A stretch of 64,000 nt of DNA, taken from positions 709,914 through 773,913 of the forward strand of contig NZ_JYOA01000010.1 of assembly GCF_000955805.1 (NCBI RefSeq). Direction: 5' to 3'. Source of the DNA: Pseudomonas sp. 21 (lineage in GTDB: Bacteria; Pseudomonadota; Gammaproteobacteria; Pseudomonadales; Pseudomonadaceae). The translations under genes were made by a program, and so were the position numbers. Numbering within the stretch: position 1 is the stretch's first letter; each line of letters opens with the position of its first letter. Of this stretch, positions 10,007-25,660 are shown one piece after another. Below the pieces are notes generated by a model, which saw nothing but the letters and a program-made list of their open reading frames with translations, had not been told where the DNA came from and searched no databases.

Positions 10007-11137
10007 ATGGCCAAACGTGATTTTTACGAGGTACTGGGTGTCGAGCGCGGCGCCAGCGAAGCGGACCTGAAAAAGGCCTATCGCCGGCTCGCCATGAAGT
10101 TCCACCCGGACCGCAATCCCGGCGACAAGGAGGCCGAGGATAAATTCAAGGAGGCCAACGAGGCGTACGAGGTCCTGTCCGACGCCAGCAAGCGCGCGGC
10201 CTACGATCAGTACGGCCATGCCGGTGTCGACCCGCAGATGGGTGGCGGCGGTGCGGGCTTTGGTGGGGCGAGCTTCTCGGACATCTTCGGTGATGTCTTC
10301 AGCGACTTCTTCGGTGGCGCTGGCGGCCGCGGTGGTTCCCGTGGCGGCCCGGCCCGTGGCGCCGACTTGCGCTACACCCTGGACCTGGACCTGGAAGACG
10401 CGGTTCGCGGCACTACCGTGACCATCCGCGTTCCGACCCTGGTCGGCTGCAAGACCTGTAGCGGCAGCGGCGCCAAGCCCGGCACCACGCCGGTCACCTG
10501 TACCACTTGCGGTGGTATCGGCCAGGTGCGCATGCAGCAAGGCTTCTTCTCGGTGCAGCAGACCTGCCCGCGCTGCCATGGCAGCGGCAAGATGATCACC
10601 GACCCTTGTGGCTCCTGCCACGGCCAGGGTCGTGTGGAAGAGCACAAGACCCTGTCGGTGAAGGTACCCGCTGGTGTCGATACCGGCGACCGCATCCGCC
10701 TGACCGGCGAAGGCGAGGCCGGCGCCCATGGTGGTCCGGCGGGCGACCTGTACGTGGTGGTGAACGTGCGCGAGCACGACATCTTCCAGCGTGACGGCAA
10801 GCACCTGTACTGCGAAGTACCGATCAGCTTTGCCGATGCTGCCCTGGGTGGCGAGCTGGAAGTGCCGACCCTGGATGGTCGCGTGAAGCTGAAGATTCCC
10901 GAAGGCACCCAGACCGGCAAGCTGTTCCGTCTGCGCGGCAAGGGCGTTGCCCCGGTGCGCGGCGGCGGTGCCGGCGACCTGATGTGTCGCGTGGTGGTGG
11001 AGACGCCGGTGCAGTTGGACAAGCGTCAGCGCGAGCTGCTCGAAGAGTTCCGTGGCACCCTGCAGGGCAACTCTTCCAACTCGCCCAAGGCCAGTGGCTG
11101 GTTCGAGGGCATGAAGCGCTTCTTCGACGATCTATGA
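10007..11137 (+). CDS. dnaJ: Co-chaperone DnaJ (Hsp40)
   Basis: Stimulates DnaK ATPase and delivers substrates. The start is ATG at 10007 (376 residues, [17 protein letters not shown]). The J domain contains the HPD triad, and a Gly/Phe-rich linker covers residues about 75-125. Four CxxCxGxG zinc repeats follow ([32 protein letters not shown]), then the C-terminal substrate domains. It is the last gene of the heat-shock operon, with a terminator-like hairpin directly after the stop. Confidence 0.98.
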   Translation: MAKRDFYEVLGVERGASEADLKKAYRRLAMKFHPDRNPGDKEAEDKFKEANEAYEVLSDASKRAAYDQYGHAGVDPQMGGGGAGFGGASFSDIFGDVFSDFFGGAGGRGGSRGGPARGADLRYTLDLDLEDAVRGTTVTIRVPTLVGCKTCSGSGAKPGTTPVTCTTCGGIGQVRMQQGFFSVQQTCPRCHGSGKMITDPCGSCHGQGRVEEHKTLSVKVPAGVDTGDRIRLTGEGEAGAHGGPAGDLYVVVNVREHDIFQRDGKHLYCEVPISFADAALGGELEVPTLDGRVKLKIPEGTQTGKLFRLRGKGVAPVRGGGAGDLMCRVVVETPVQLDKRQRELLEEFRGTLQGNSSNSPKASGWFEGMKRFFDDL

Positions 11138-12001
<864 letters not shown>

Positions 12002-12035
12002 GTGGCATGGCCGTACGTCGTGCAAAAGGTGGACC

Positions 12036-12068
12036 ATGATGTCGCATTTCTGTAAACTACAGCTTTAG
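12036..12068 (+). CDS. Possible carA leader peptide (10 codons)
   Basis: A short frame MMSHFCKLQL with a fair ribosome site (AAGGTGGA, 3 nt ahead) lies in the dapB-carA gap, followed 34 nt later by a strong terminator hairpin. That arrangement would suit translational attenuation of carAB, but there is no run of arginine codons or obvious pyrimidine signal. It may be chance. Confidence 0.25.
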   Translation: MMSHFCKLQL

Positions 12069-12102
12069 TGTGTCCACTAAAAGTAGCGCAGCATGATCAC
12101 AT

Positions 12103-12143
12103 AAAAAGCGGGATGACTTCTTCTGATGTCATCCCGCTTTTTT
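12103..12143 (+). terminator. Strong terminator/possible attenuator upstream of carA
   Basis: A 15-bp perfect stem (AAAAAGCGGGATGAC/GTCATCCCGCTTTTT) with a 10-nt loop and a T6 tract, ending 45 bp before the carA start codon. It either ends dapB transcription or attenuates carA, depending on where the carA promoter is. Confidence 0.88.
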
Positions 12144-12188
12144 ACAATCTGCGCACGCCCAGCCAGGCTTGAACTACGGGAGGTCTTC

Positions 12189-13325
12189 TTGACTAAGCCA
12201 GCCATACTTGCACTTGCCGACGGCAGCGTTTTTCGCGGTGAAGCCATCGGCGCCGACGGCCAGACCGTCGGAGAGGTGGTGTTCAACACCGCCATGACCG
12301 GCTACCAGGAAATCCTTACCGATCCTTCCTACGCCCAACAGATCGTTACCCTGACCTACCCGCACATCGGCAACACCGGCACTACGCCCGAAGATGCCGA
12401 GTCGAACAAGGTCTGGGCCGCCGGCCTGATCATTCGCGACCTGCCGCTGCTCTCCAGCAGCTGGCGCGACAAGCAGTCCCTGCCGGACTACCTGAAAGAG
12501 AACGGCACCGTTGCCATCGCCGGCATCGACACCCGCCGCCTGACCCGCATCCTGCGCGAGAAGGGTTCGCAGAACGGCTGCATCCTGGTCGGCGACGACG
12601 CCACCGAGGAAAAAGCCCTCGAACTGGCGCGCGGCTTCCCGGGCCTGAAGGGCATGGACCTGGCGAAAGTCGTGTCCTCCACCGAGAAGTACGAGTGGCG
12701 CTCCAGCGTGTGGAACCTGGAAACCGACAGCCATCCGGAAATCGCCGCCGCCGACCTGCCGTACCACGTAGTCGCCTATGACTTCGGCGTGAAGCTGAAC
12801 ATCCTGCGCATGCTGGTCGCCCGCGGGTGCCGCCTGACCGTGGTGCCGGCACAGACCCCGGCGAGCGAAGTGCTGGCCCTGAACCCGGACGGCATCTTCC
12901 TTTCCAACGGCCCTGGCGACCCCGAGCCGTGCGACTACGCCATCCAGGCGATCCGCGAGTTCCTCGACACCGAGACGCCGATCTTCGGCATCTGCCTGGG
13001 TCACCAGCTGCTGGCCCTGGCTTCCGGCGCCAAGACTGTGAAAATGGGCCACGGCCACCATGGCGCCAACCACCCGGTGCAGGACCTGGATTCGGGCGTG
13101 GTGATGATCACCAGCCAGAACCATGGTTTCGCCGTGGACGAGGCGAGCATGCCGGCCAACCTGCGTGCCACCCACAAGTCGCTGTTCGACGGCACCCTGC
13201 AAGGCGTCGAGCGCACCGACAAGGTGGCCTTCAGCTTCCAGGGTCACCCGGAAGCCAGCCCGGGTCCGCACGACGTGGCTCCGCTGTTCGACCGCTTCAT
13301 CGCGGCGATGGCCGAGCGCCGCTGA
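12189..13325 (+). CDS. carA: Carbamoyl-phosphate synthase small subunit CarA
   Basis: Glutaminase subunit that feeds ammonia to CarB for arginine and pyrimidine synthesis. The TTG at 12189 is chosen as start: it has GGGAGG 5 nt upstream, it gives [15 protein letters not shown], and it gives the usual length of 378. The N-terminal CPSase domain is followed by the class I amidotransferase domain, with nucleophile cysteine in [12 protein letters not shown] and the His/Glu pair in [10 protein letters not shown] strong hairpin lies just upstream, and a LysE-type gene is inserted before carB. Confidence 0.97.
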   Translation: MTKPAILALADGSVFRGEAIGADGQTVGEVVFNTAMTGYQEILTDPSYAQQIVTLTYPHIGNTGTTPEDAESNKVWAAGLIIRDLPLLSSSWRDKQSLPDYLKENGTVAIAGIDTRRLTRILREKGSQNGCILVGDDATEEKALELARGFPGLKGMDLAKVVSSTEKYEWRSSVWNLETDSHPEIAAADLPYHVVAYDFGVKLNILRMLVARGCRLTVVPAQTPASEVLALNPDGIFLSNGPGDPEPCDYAIQAIREFLDTETPIFGICLGHQLLALASGAKTVKMGHGHHGANHPVQDLDSGVVMITSQNHGFAVDEASMPANLRATHKSLFDGTLQGVERTDKVAFSFQGHPEASPGPHDVAPLFDRFIAAMAERR

Positions 13326-13365
13326 GTCCCGGCTGTTTTCGAGAGAGACGGAAGAGGGAAAGAAG

Positions 13366-14022
13366 ATGATGCCGACCCTGGGAATCACCGACCTCTGGAC
13401 CTACGTCCTGGGTACGTTGTTCATCGTCCTGCTGCCGGGGCCGAACTCGCTGTTCGTCCTCGCCACCGCCGCCCAGCGCGGCGTGGCCTCGGGCTACCGG
13501 GCGGCGAGCGCGGTGTTCCTGGGCGATGCGATCCTGATGTTCCTGTCGGCGCTGGGTATCGCCTCGGTCCTCAAGGCTGAGCCGATGCTGTTCCTGGGGC
13601 TGAAGTACGTCGGTGCCGCCTACCTGTTCTACTTAGGGTTAGGCATGCTCCGCGGTGGCTGGCAGAAGTTGCGTCACCCGCTGGAAGCGGCGGCCGCGCC
13701 GGCGAAGGAAGTGGACGTCAACCAGCCGTTCCGCAAGGCGCTGCTGCTGAGCCTGTCCAACCCCAAGGCGATCCTCTTCTTCATCTCCTTCTTCATCCAG
13801 TTCGTCGACCCGGGTTACGCCTATCCCGGCCTGTCGTTCCTGGTGCTGGGCACGATCCTCGAGATCATCAGCGCCCTGTACCTGAGCTTCCTGATTTTCT
13901 CCGGTGTGCGTCTGGCGGCCTGGTTCCGTCGGCGGCAACGGCTGGCTGCCGGCGCCTCGAGCGGCGTCGGCGCCCTGTTCGTCGGCTTTGGCGTGAAGCT
14001 GGCCAGCGCAACCCTTTCCTGA
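13366..14022 (+). CDS. LysE/RhtB family amino acid exporter
   Basis: An inner membrane protein of 218 residues with about six hydrophobic segments and the family motif [18 protein letters not shown] near residue 20, most like the LeuE/RhtB branch. Two ATG codons lie in tandem (13366 and 13369). The first is annotated, with GAGGGAAAG upstream. It lies between carA and carB, 40 and 19 bp from them, so it is cotranscribed with carbamoyl-phosphate synthase. The substrate is not readable from sequence. Export of arginine, ornithine or a related product would fit but is inference. Confidence 0.88.
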   Translation: MMPTLGITDLWTYVLGTLFIVLLPGPNSLFVLATAAQRGVASGYRAASAVFLGDAILMFLSALGIASVLKAEPMLFLGLKYVGAAYLFYLGLGMLRGGWQKLRHPLEAAAAPAKEVDVNQPFRKALLLSLSNPKAILFFISFFIQFVDPGYAYPGLSFLVLGTILEIISALYLSFLIFSGVRLAAWFRRRQRLAAGASSGVGALFVGFGVKLASATLS

Positions 14023-14041
14023 ATATTGCAACGAGAGTCCC

Positions 14042-17259
<3,218 letters not shown>

Positions 17260-17263
<4 letters not shown>

Positions 17264-17736
17264 GCAAATTTCCAATGACCGTCCAGGGCGCTCGCGCCCT
17301 GGAAGAAGAACTGAAATACCTGAAGACCGTTCTGCGCCCGCAGATCACCCAGGCCATCGCCGAGGCGCGTGAACTGGGCGACCTCAAGGAAAACGCCGAA
17401 TACCATGCCGCTCGTGAGCAGCAAGGCATGTCCGAGGCTCGCATCCGCGACATCGAGGCCAAGCTGTCCAACGCGCAGATCATCGACGTGACCACCATTC
17501 CGCACAGCGGCAAGGTGATCTTCGGTACTACCGTCGATATCGCCAACGTCGAAACCGACGAGACGGTGACCTACCAGATCGTCGGCGACGACGAGGCGGA
17601 CATCAAGAACAGCAAGATTTCGGTCAACTCGCCGATCGCCCGTGCGCTGATCGGCAAGACCGAAGGCGATGCCGTTCTGGTCAAGACTCCGGGCGGCGAC
17701 GTCGAGTACGAGATCGTTGAAGTCCGCCACGCCTGA
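17260..17736 (+). CDS. greA: Transcript cleavage factor GreA
   Basis: Rescues backtracked RNA polymerase by stimulating transcript cleavage. It has 158 residues. The N-terminal coiled coil carries the acidic tip (about residues 40-45, [16 protein letters not shown]), and the C-terminal FKBP-like domain ends at [13 protein letters not shown]. The ATGA overlap with carB implies coupled translation, the usual Pseudomonas arrangement. Confidence 0.97.
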
Positions 17737-18151
17737 TCGGCAATCCCAGAACGCAGGCACCATCAGCTGGCTGCTGGCCCAGACTTTCTGGGTCGGCGGC
17801 CTCTGGCTGCTTCAGTTCGTGGTGTTGCCGGCGCTGGACAAGATCGGCCTGGCGCCACTGCTGGTGGAGACTGTCGCCGACGGCCTGAAGCCGCTGCTGC
17901 TGGGATTCGCCGGATTCTGCGGCTTGCTGCAGGCCCTGGTGCTCTGGCAGGCGCGCGGATTCGCTGCCTTTACCCGTGAAACGCGGGGGCAGTTGCTGCT
18001 CACCGTACTGGTGATGGCGGCGGCTTATTTCGTGGTGCGCCAGGTAGCGCCGGACGCTCAGCGCTGGCTGCTGTTCAACTACCTGGTGGTGGCGCTGTGC
18101 GGTCTGCTGCTGGTGCTGCAGCCGGCGCCGGGGCGGAACGAGCGGAACTGA
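17717..18151 (+). CDS. DUF4149-type small integral membrane protein
   Basis: Function unknown. The best start is TTG at 17717, inside the last codons of greA (20-bp overlap), giving 144 residues starting [14 protein letters not shown]. No ATG or GTG gives the full first membrane segment in a sensible place. Four hydrophobic segments are clear: [51 protein letters not shown] and [15 protein letters not shown]. This resembles the TMEM205/DUF4149 family. It is conserved behind greA in pseudomonads. Confidence 0.75.
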   Translation: MKSATPDRQSQNAGTISWLLAQTFWVGGLWLLQFVVLPALDKIGLAPLLVETVADGLKPLLLGFAGFCGLLQALVLWQARGFAAFTRETRGQLLLTVLVMAAAYFVVRQVAPDAQRWLLFNYLVVALCGLLLVLQPAPGRNERN

Positions 18152-18155
18152 CGCG

Positions 18156-18176
18156 GCGGAGCCTTGCCGGCTCCGC
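18156..18176. terminator. Hairpin between DUF4149 gene and yhbY
   Basis: Stem GCGGAGCC/GGCTCCGC with loop TTGCC between convergent genes. It has no T tract, so it is only a candidate terminator. Confidence 0.45.
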
Positions 18177-18193
18177 GTTGCCGGTCTTGACTG

Positions 18194-18508
18194 TCAGAGA
18201 CCGCTGAAGCGGCTGATGTTCGACAGGTTCTTATTCGGCTTGGGATTGCGACGATAGATCAGCGCCATCTTGCCGATGGCCTGAACCAGCTCGCAGCTGC
18301 CGTTCTTGCAAAGTTCGTCGATCAGCGCGCGACGGTCGTCGCGTTCCGTGATGCGGAACTGCACCTTGATCAGTTCATGATCGTTGATTGCACGCTCAAG
18401 CTCGGCCATTACACCTTCCGAAAGACCGTTTTCAGCAACGGTCAATACGGGTTTCAGGTGATGCCCGATAGATTTGAACTGCTTTTTCTGCTCCTGAGAG
18501 AGCGCCAT
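18194..18508 (-). CDS. yhbY: CRM-domain RNA-binding protein YhbY
   Basis: A 104-residue single CRM domain protein associated with pre-50S ribosomes. It shows the family features GHHLKPVLTVAENGLSEGV and HELIKVQFRI, and a GxxG-type loop near KNGSCELVQAIGKMALIYRR. It is divergent from rlmE with a 78-bp gap, which fits a shared role in large-subunit assembly. Confidence 0.93.
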   Translation of the reverse strand: MALSQEQKKQFKSIGHHLKPVLTVAENGLSEGVMAELERAINDHELIKVQFRITERDDRRALIDELCKNGSCELVQAIGKMALIYRRNPKPNKNLSNISRFSGL

Positions 18509-18586
18509 AATCTGACCCCTGGGAAAAAGGCGGATATTCTACCCGAGTTTCGGTACTACCGGGATGCCGCTCAGACGAGGTAATAC

Positions 18587-19210
18587 GTGGCCCGTTCCAA
18601 GACTAGCCATCGCTGGCTGAAAGAACATTTCGACGATCCTTACGTGAAGATGGCACAGCGCGACGGCTATCGCTCGCGCGCCAGCTACAAACTGCTGGAA
18701 ATCCAGGAGAAGGATCGCATCCTGCGCCCCGGCATGACCGTGGTCGACCTCGGCGCGGCGCCGGGCGGCTGGTCCCAGGTCACCAGCCGGGTAATCGGTG
18801 ACAAGGGCACCCTGATCGCGTCGGACATCCTGCCGATGGACAGTATTCCGGACGTCACCTTCATCCAGGGTGACTTCACCGAGGACGAGGTCTTCGCCCA
18901 GTTGCTCGAGGCCATCGGAGAAAATCCGGTAGACCTTGTGATTTCCGATATGGCCCCCAATATGAGTGGACTGCCCGCCGTGGACATGCCTCGTGCGATG
19001 TTCCTCTGCGAGCTGGCCCTGGACCTGTGCACCCGTGTGCTGCGTCCGGGCGGTGATTTCCTGATCAAGATTTTCCAGGGTGAGGGTTTCGACGCTTACC
19101 ACAAGATGGTTCGCGAGAACTTCGAGAAGGTGCAGATGCGCAAACCGCTGTCGTCCCGCGACCGTTCGCGGGAGCAGTATCTGCTCGCACGGGGCTTTCG
19201 CGGCGCCTAG
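18587..19210 (+). CDS. rlmE: 23S rRNA 2'-O-methyltransferase RlmE (FtsJ/RrmJ)
   Basis: Methylates the ribose of U2552 in 23S rRNA. The start is GTG at 18587 with GAGG 6 nt upstream (207 residues). It has the SAM-binding motif [14 protein letters not shown], the catalytic K-D-K-E residues of the family (Lys in SRASYKLLE, Asp in [10 protein letters not shown], Lys in DFLIKIFQG, Glu in SREQY), and normal length. It stands ahead of ftsH, as in many proteobacteria. Confidence 0.96.
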   Translation: MARSKTSHRWLKEHFDDPYVKMAQRDGYRSRASYKLLEIQEKDRILRPGMTVVDLGAAPGGWSQVTSRVIGDKGTLIASDILPMDSIPDVTFIQGDFTEDEVFAQLLEAIGENPVDLVISDMAPNMSGLPAVDMPRAMFLCELALDLCTRVLRPGGDFLIKIFQGEGFDAYHKMVRENFEKVQMRKPLSSRDRSREQYLLARGFRGA

Positions 19211-19402
19211 ACTGGAATGATTGGGCAGGCTTCTGGTCAATGCCTTGCAGGTTTTGCTTGTCCCGGTGAAAGCCGGGGTTCATAAAGGGTTACAGACGGC
19301 GCCTGCCTGGCGGCGGGCGTTGTGTAGTAATTTTGGCCGGAAGGAGTCTGGCCGTCGTGAGAAGCGGTTTCCAGGGCGGAGCCGGCTTCAGAGGGTAGTC
19401 AA

Positions 19403-21328
<1,926 letters not shown>

Positions 21329-21337
21329 GAGCACTGA

Positions 21338-22207
21338 ATGAGTTCGTTGTACCACTCGACCCGGTTGCCTTGCGGCAACCGGGTTCTTGATTTAAGCCGC
21401 CCGCACGTCATGGGCATTCTTAATGTCACCCCTGATTCCTTCTCCGACGGTGGGCGTTTCAACCAGCACGATGCGGCGTTGCGTCATGCGGCGGAGATGG
21501 TCGCGGCGGGCGCCACGCTGATCGATATCGGCGGTGAGTCGACTCGTCCGGGCGCTCGTGTGGTTTCGCCCACCGAAGAGCTGGAGCGCGTCGCTCCGGT
21601 GGTCGAGGCCATCGCTCGCGAGCTGGATGTGGTGATCTCGGTGGATACCTCCACCCCGGCCGTCATGCGCGAGACGGCTCGTCTCGGCGCGGGGCTGATC
21701 AATGACGTGCGCTCCCTGCAGCGCGATGGCGCCCTGGATGCTGCCGTCGATACGGGGCTCCCGGTGTGTCTGATGCACATGCGAGGCGAGCCGGGAAACA
21801 TGCAGGACGACCCGCGCTACCCGGATATCCTTCAGGAAGTCCGTGGCTTCCTTGAGGAGCGCATCGCGCTGTGCGAAGCCGTGGGCATTGCCCGCGAGCG
21901 GATTGTCATCGACCCTGGCTTCGGCTTCGCCAAGACCCAGAGTCATAACCTGAATCTGTTCCGGCAGATGGACAGGTTGATGGACATGGGGTGCCCGCTT
22001 TTGGTTGGTGTCTCGCGCAAGAGCATGGTCGGACGCGCGCTCGGTCGCGAGGTGGGTGAGCGTCTCTATGGCAGCCTGGCGCTGGCCGCCCTTGCGGTCG
22101 CCAAGGGAGCCAGCATTATCCGCGTCCACGATGTCGCCGAGACCGTGGATGTGGTTCGAATGATTCACGCAGTGGAAAGTGCAACGGAAGAGGGGATGCC
22201 CGCATGA
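21338..22207 (+). CDS. folP: Dihydropteroate synthase FolP
   Basis: Joins p-aminobenzoate to the pterin pyrophosphate in folate synthesis and is the sulfonamide target. It has 289 residues with the diagnostic loops [26 protein letters not shown] and [10 protein letters not shown]. It starts 10 bp after ftsH and ends in a 4-bp overlap with glmM. An 11-bp perfect hairpin sits within codons 8-16. FolK, the preceding enzyme of the pathway, is encoded at 52921-53406. Confidence 0.97.
   Translation: MSSLYHSTRLPCGNRVLDLSRPHVMGILNVTPDSFSDGGRFNQHDAALRHAAEMVAAGATLIDIGGESTRPGARVVSPTEELERVAPVVEAIARELDVVISVDTSTPAVMRETARLGAGLINDVRSLQRDGALDAAVDTGLPVCLMHMRGEPGNMQDDPRYPDILQEVRGFLEERIALCEAVGIARERIVIDPGFGFAKTQSHNLNLFRQMDRLMDMGCPLLVGVSRKSMVGRALGREVGERLYGSLALAALAVAKGASIIRVHDVAETVDVVRMIHAVESATEEGMPA
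21359..21384 (+). other. Perfect hairpin in the start of folP
   Basis: ACCCGGTTGCC and GGCAACCGGGT pair perfectly around the loop TTGC, beginning 21 nt after the folP ATG. It lies inside the coding sequence and is followed by TTCTTGATTT, so it looks like a weak terminator or a translation/processing control element. Confidence 0.55.
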
Positions 22208-23544
22208 GCAGGAAGTATTTTGGCACCGATGGAATTCGCGGGCGCGTAGGCACTCCGCCGATCACGCCGGATTTCGTGCTCAAGCTGGGTTGGGCTGTGG
22301 GCATGGCCTTCCGTCAGCAGGGCAAGTGCCGCGTGCTTGTCGGCAAGGACACCCGGATTTCCGGCTACATGTTCGAATCCGCGCTGGAGGCTGGCCTGTC
22401 TGCCGCCGGTGCCGACGTGATGCTGCTGGGCCCCATGCCGACTCCCGGAATCGCCTACCTGACCCGCACCTTCCATGCTGAGGCCGGCATCGTCATCAGT
22501 GCCTCGCACAATCCGCATGACGACAATGGCATCAAGTTCTTCTCCGGTCAGGGTACCAAGCTGCCCGACGAGGTCGAGCTGATCATCGAGGAGCTTCTGG
22601 ACGCTCCGATGACCGTGGTCGAGTCCGCTCGTCTGGGCAAGGTCTCGCGGATCAACGACGCAGCAGGCCGCTACATCGAGTTCTGCAAGAGCAGCGTGCC
22701 CTCGAACACCAGTTTCGCCGGTCTGCGCATCGCGCTGGATTGCGCCCACGGCGCGACCTACAAGATCGCCCCCAACGTCTTTCGCGAGCTGGGTGCCGAA
22801 GTGTTCGTCATCGGTGCCGAGCCCAATGGCCTGAACATCAACCACCATTGTGGCTCCACCCACATGGGGGCGCTGCAGGACGCTGTTCTGGCGAATCATG
22901 CGGATATCGGTATCGCCTTCGACGGCGACGGCGACCGGGTGATGATGGTTGACCATACCGGCACCATCGTCGACGGCGACGAGATTCTCTACCTGATCGC
23001 CCGTGACATGCTCGATCGCGGCAAGCTGCATGGTGGCGTGGTCGGGACCCTGATGAGCAACCTGGGGCTCGAACTGGCCCTGCAGGAGCTGCATATTCCC
23101 TTCGCCCGCGCCAAGGTGGGCGACCGCTACGTGATGTCCGAGCTGCAGTCGCGCAACTGGCAGTTGGGTGGCGAGAATTCCGGCCATGTCGTGTGCTACC
23201 AGCACACCACCACGGGCGATGCGATCATCGCGGCGTTGCAGGTGCTGATGGCGCTCAAGACCCGTGGCCAGAACCTGGCCGAGGCGCGCATGGGCATTCG
23301 CAAGTGCCCGCAGATGCTGATCAACGTGCGCTTCGCTGGTGGTGGCGTCGACCCGCTGGAGCATCCGGCGGTGAAGGAGGCTTGCGCCAGGGTGACAGAA
23401 GAAATGGCCGGCCGCGGCCGCGTTCTGCTGCGCAAGTCCGGCACCGAACCGCTGGTTCGGGTGATGGTCGAGGGTGACGAAGAGGCTCGCGTTCGCGCCT
23501 ATGCCGAGCAGCTGGCAAAAGTCGTTACAGAGGTATGTGCTTGA
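22204..23544 (+). CDS. glmM: Phosphoglucosamine mutase GlmM
   Basis: Converts glucosamine-6-phosphate to glucosamine-1-phosphate for peptidoglycan and LPS. It has 446 residues: active serine in [12 protein letters not shown], metal loop [11 protein letters not shown], sugar loop GGENSGH and phosphate loop [19 protein letters not shown] overlap with folP means coupled translation. Confidence 0.98.
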   Translation: MSRKYFGTDGIRGRVGTPPITPDFVLKLGWAVGMAFRQQGKCRVLVGKDTRISGYMFESALEAGLSAAGADVMLLGPMPTPGIAYLTRTFHAEAGIVISASHNPHDDNGIKFFSGQGTKLPDEVELIIEELLDAPMTVVESARLGKVSRINDAAGRYIEFCKSSVPSNTSFAGLRIALDCAHGATYKIAPNVFRELGAEVFVIGAEPNGLNINHHCGSTHMGALQDAVLANHADIGIAFDGDGDRVMMVDHTGTIVDGDEILYLIARDMLDRGKLHGGVVGTLMSNLGLELALQELHIPFARAKVGDRYVMSELQSRNWQLGGENSGHVVCYQHTTTGDAIIAALQVLMALKTRGQNLAEARMGIRKCPQMLINVRFAGGGVDPLEHPAVKEACARVTEEMAGRGRVLLRKSGTEPLVRVMVEGDEEARVRAYAEQLAKVVTEVCA

Positions 23545-23609
23545 TTTCTCTTGTCAGTTCCCGAAGCGTCGAGTAATATCTGCGCCCACTTTGCTCAGCG
23601 AGGTACAGC

Positions 23610-24365
23610 ATGCGTCGACCCTTGGTGGCCGGTAATTGGAAAATGCACGGTACCCGCTCCAGCGTAACGGAGCTGATCAAAGGCCTGCGTCAACTGGCTC
23701 TCCCCACGGGTGTCGATGTGGCGGTTTTCCCGCCGTGTTTGTACATCAGTCAGGTCGTACAAGGTCTGAATGGAAAGGCGGTTGCCGTCGGTGCGCAGAA
23801 TTGCGCGGTTGAGCCGATGCAGGGTGCCCTGACGGGCGAGATCGCAGCCAGCCAGTTGGCTGATGCGAGCTGCTCCCTGGTGCTGGTTGGTCACTCCGAG
23901 CGTCGCCTGATCCTGGGCGAAAGCGATGGTGCGATCAGTCGCAAATTTGCAGCGGCTCAGTCGTGTGGCCTGGTTCCGATCCTGTGCGTGGGTGAGACCC
24001 GCGAGCAGCGTGAGGCGGGCAAGACTCTTGAGGTTGTCGGGCGCCAGTTGGGCTCGGTGATCGAAGATCTCGGTGTCGGGGCTTTCTCCCGCGCCGTTGT
24101 GGCTTACGAGCCGGTGTGGGCGATTGGGACGGGGCTGACCGCTTCTCCCGAGCAGGCCCAGGAAGTACATGCGGCGATTCGTGCGCAGATCTCGGCGGAA
24201 AACGCAGAGGTGGCTCGCGGTCTTCGTCTCCTGTACGGCGGCAGTGTCAAGGCTGCCAACGCTGTCGAGCTTTTCGGCATGCCGGATATCGATGGGGGGC
24301 TCATTGGTGGAGCTTCCCTGAATGCAGATGAGTTCGGTGCGATCTGTCGCGCCGCAGGAAACTGA
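23610..24365 (+). CDS. tpiA: Triosephosphate isomerase TpiA
   Basis: Interconverts glyceraldehyde-3-phosphate and dihydroxyacetone phosphate. It has 251 residues, with catalytic Lys in AGNWKMHG, His in LVGHSERR, Glu in [11 protein letters not shown] and the phosphate-binding LLYGGSVK. It lies directly upstream of secG (2-bp gap). Confidence 0.98.
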   Translation: MRRPLVAGNWKMHGTRSSVTELIKGLRQLALPTGVDVAVFPPCLYISQVVQGLNGKAVAVGAQNCAVEPMQGALTGEIAASQLADASCSLVLVGHSERRLILGESDGAISRKFAAAQSCGLVPILCVGETREQREAGKTLEVVGRQLGSVIEDLGVGAFSRAVVAYEPVWAIGTGLTASPEQAQEVHAAIRAQISAENAEVARGLRLLYGGSVKAANAVELFGMPDIDGGLIGGASLNADEFGAICRAAGN

Positions 24366-24367
24366 AG

Positions 24368-24760
24368 ATGCTGGAAACAGTTGTAATCGTGATTCACCTG
24401 CTGATGGCGCTGGGTCTGGTTGTGCTGGTCCTGCTTCAGCAAGGCAAGGGTGCCGACGCCGGTGCGTCGTTCGGTGCTGGCGCTTCGGGTACTGTATTTG
24501 GTAGTCAGGGTTCTGCTACCTTCCTGAGTCGCTTCACTGCTGTGCTGGCTGCAGTTTTTTTTATTACTAGCTTGGGTTTAGCGTATTTTGCTAAAGAAAA
24601 AGCTGATATAATTCGTCACGCTGGACTACCTGATCCGGCAGTGATGGAGCAGAAGCAGGAACAAGCTCCGGCAGCTAGCGATGTGCCGGGCGCGCAAGGG
24701 CAGCCTCAAGCCCCTGCAGGCGGTAACGGCGACGTTCCGGCGGCTCCTGAGCAGAAGTAA
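24368..24760 (+). CDS. secG: Preprotein translocase subunit SecG
   Basis: Inner membrane subunit that helps SecYEG export. It has 130 residues: a first membrane helix (about 3-22, [19 protein letters not shown]), the conserved [25 protein letters not shown] loop summarised by its Gly/Ala-rich character, a second helix (about 53-72), then an Ala/Pro/Gln-rich tail longer than in E. coli. tRNA-Leu follows 15 bp after the stop, as in many gamma-proteobacteria. Confidence 0.95.
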   Translation: MLETVVIVIHLLMALGLVVLVLLQQGKGADAGASFGAGASGTVFGSQGSATFLSRFTAVLAAVFFITSLGLAYFAKEKADIIRHAGLPDPAVMEQKQEQAPAASDVPGAQGQPQAPAGGNGDVPAAPEQK

Positions 24761-24775
24761 GCAGGCAAGTTTTTT

Positions 24776-24861
24776 GCCGAGGTGGTGGAATTGGTAGACA
24801 CGCTACCTTGAGGTGGTAGTGGCCATAGGCTGTAGGGGTTCGAGTCCCCTCCTCGGTACCA
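24776..24861 (+). tRNA. leuU: tRNA-Leu (anticodon GAG)
   Basis: An 86-nt class II tRNA with a long variable arm. Acceptor GCCGAGG pairs with CCTCGGT. The anticodon GAG is at 24810-24812, between CTACC and GGTAG stems. The T arm is GGGTTCGAGTCCC, and the encoded 3' end is ACCA. It directly follows secG. Confidence 0.97.
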
Positions 24862-24869
24862 TATACGAA

Positions 24870-24889
24870 AGGCCCGCAGTGCGGGCCTT
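24870..24889 (+). terminator. Terminator after tRNA-Leu
   Basis: Stem AGGCCCGC/GCGGGCCT with a 3-nt loop, followed by TGTCGTTT. Confidence 0.75.
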
Positions 24890-24907
24890 GTCGTTTCGGA
24901 GTTTCGG

Positions 24908-24936
24908 TTGACCTTCAAGGGGCTCAACCGTATAAT
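24908..24936 (+). promoter_or_regulatory. Sigma-70 promoter of tRNA-fMet
   Basis: TTGACC (24908-24913) and TATAAT (24931-24936) with ideal 17-bp spacing, 17 bp ahead of the tRNA. The -35 is part of an inverted repeat GGTTGA/TCAACC that spans the promoter. Confidence 0.9.
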
Positions 24937-24952
24937 TTCGCACCAGCTTTGA

Positions 24953-25029
<77 letters not shown>

Positions 25030-25038
25030 GTTTGGCAG

Positions 25039-25060
25039 AGCCCCTTTTAAGGGGCTTTTT
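25039..25060 (+). terminator. Terminator after tRNA-fMet
   Basis: AGCCCC/GGGGCT stem followed by T5, starting 10 bp after the tRNA. Confidence 0.85.
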
Positions 25061-25106
25061 GCTAGCTGGACAGTCCGCGCCGCCAGATCAGGGCGGTCCT
25101 TAAGGG

Positions 25107-25128
25107 ATGGGCGTTTCGCCCATTTTTT
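25107..25128 (+). terminator. Second terminator ahead of rimP
   Basis: ATGGGCG/CGCCCAT stem with a TTT loop followed by a T6 run, 29 bp ahead of the rimP start. It may be an attenuator for the rimP-nusA operon. Confidence 0.82.
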
Positions 25129-25156
25129 GTTTCTACAGCATACGCGAGGCGATCAG

Positions 25157-25615
25157 GTGTCGAGCAAGCTAGAACAGTTGCAGGCCTTGTTGGCCCCTGT
25201 AGTAGAAGCGCTCGGCTATGAGTGCTGGGGCCTGGAGTACATTTCCCAAGGTCGCCATTCCCTGCTCCGGGTTTATATCGATCGTGCCGAAGGCATCCTG
25301 GTCGATGACTGCGAAATCGTCAGTCGTCAGATCAGTGGCATCCTCGACGTGGAAGACCCGATCAGTGGCGAGTACACCCTGGAGGTGTCGTCGCCCGGCA
25401 TGGATCGGCCGCTCTTCACACTCGAACAGTTCGCCCGTTACGTCGGCGAGCAGGTGAAGATCAAGCTGCGCACGCCCTTCGAAAGGCGTCGCAATTTTCA
25501 GGGCATTCTCCGTGGTGTGGAGGAGCAGGATGTGGTGGTCCTGGTGGATGACCATGAATACCTGCTGCCGGTCGACTCGATCGACAAGGCCAACATCATT
25601 CCCCGATTTGAGTGA
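25157..25615 (+). CDS. rimP: Ribosome maturation factor RimP
   Basis: Needed for 30S assembly. The GTG at 25157 is chosen because it gives [21 protein letters not shown] and the family length of 152. The longer frame runs back into the terminator. It shows the family features [21 protein letters not shown] and [12 protein letters not shown]. It is the first gene of the rimP-nusA-infB-rbfA-truB-rpsO-pnp cluster. Confidence 0.95.
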   Translation: MSSKLEQLQALLAPVVEALGYECWGLEYISQGRHSLLRVYIDRAEGILVDDCEIVSRQISGILDVEDPISGEYTLEVSSPGMDRPLFTLEQFARYVGEQVKIKLRTPFERRRNFQGILRGVEEQDVVVLVDDHEYLLPVDSIDKANIIPRFE

Positions 25616-25660
25616 GCCGCCAGAGCGCGGATTCCAATGGATTGAAAGGCGAGGCGTACG

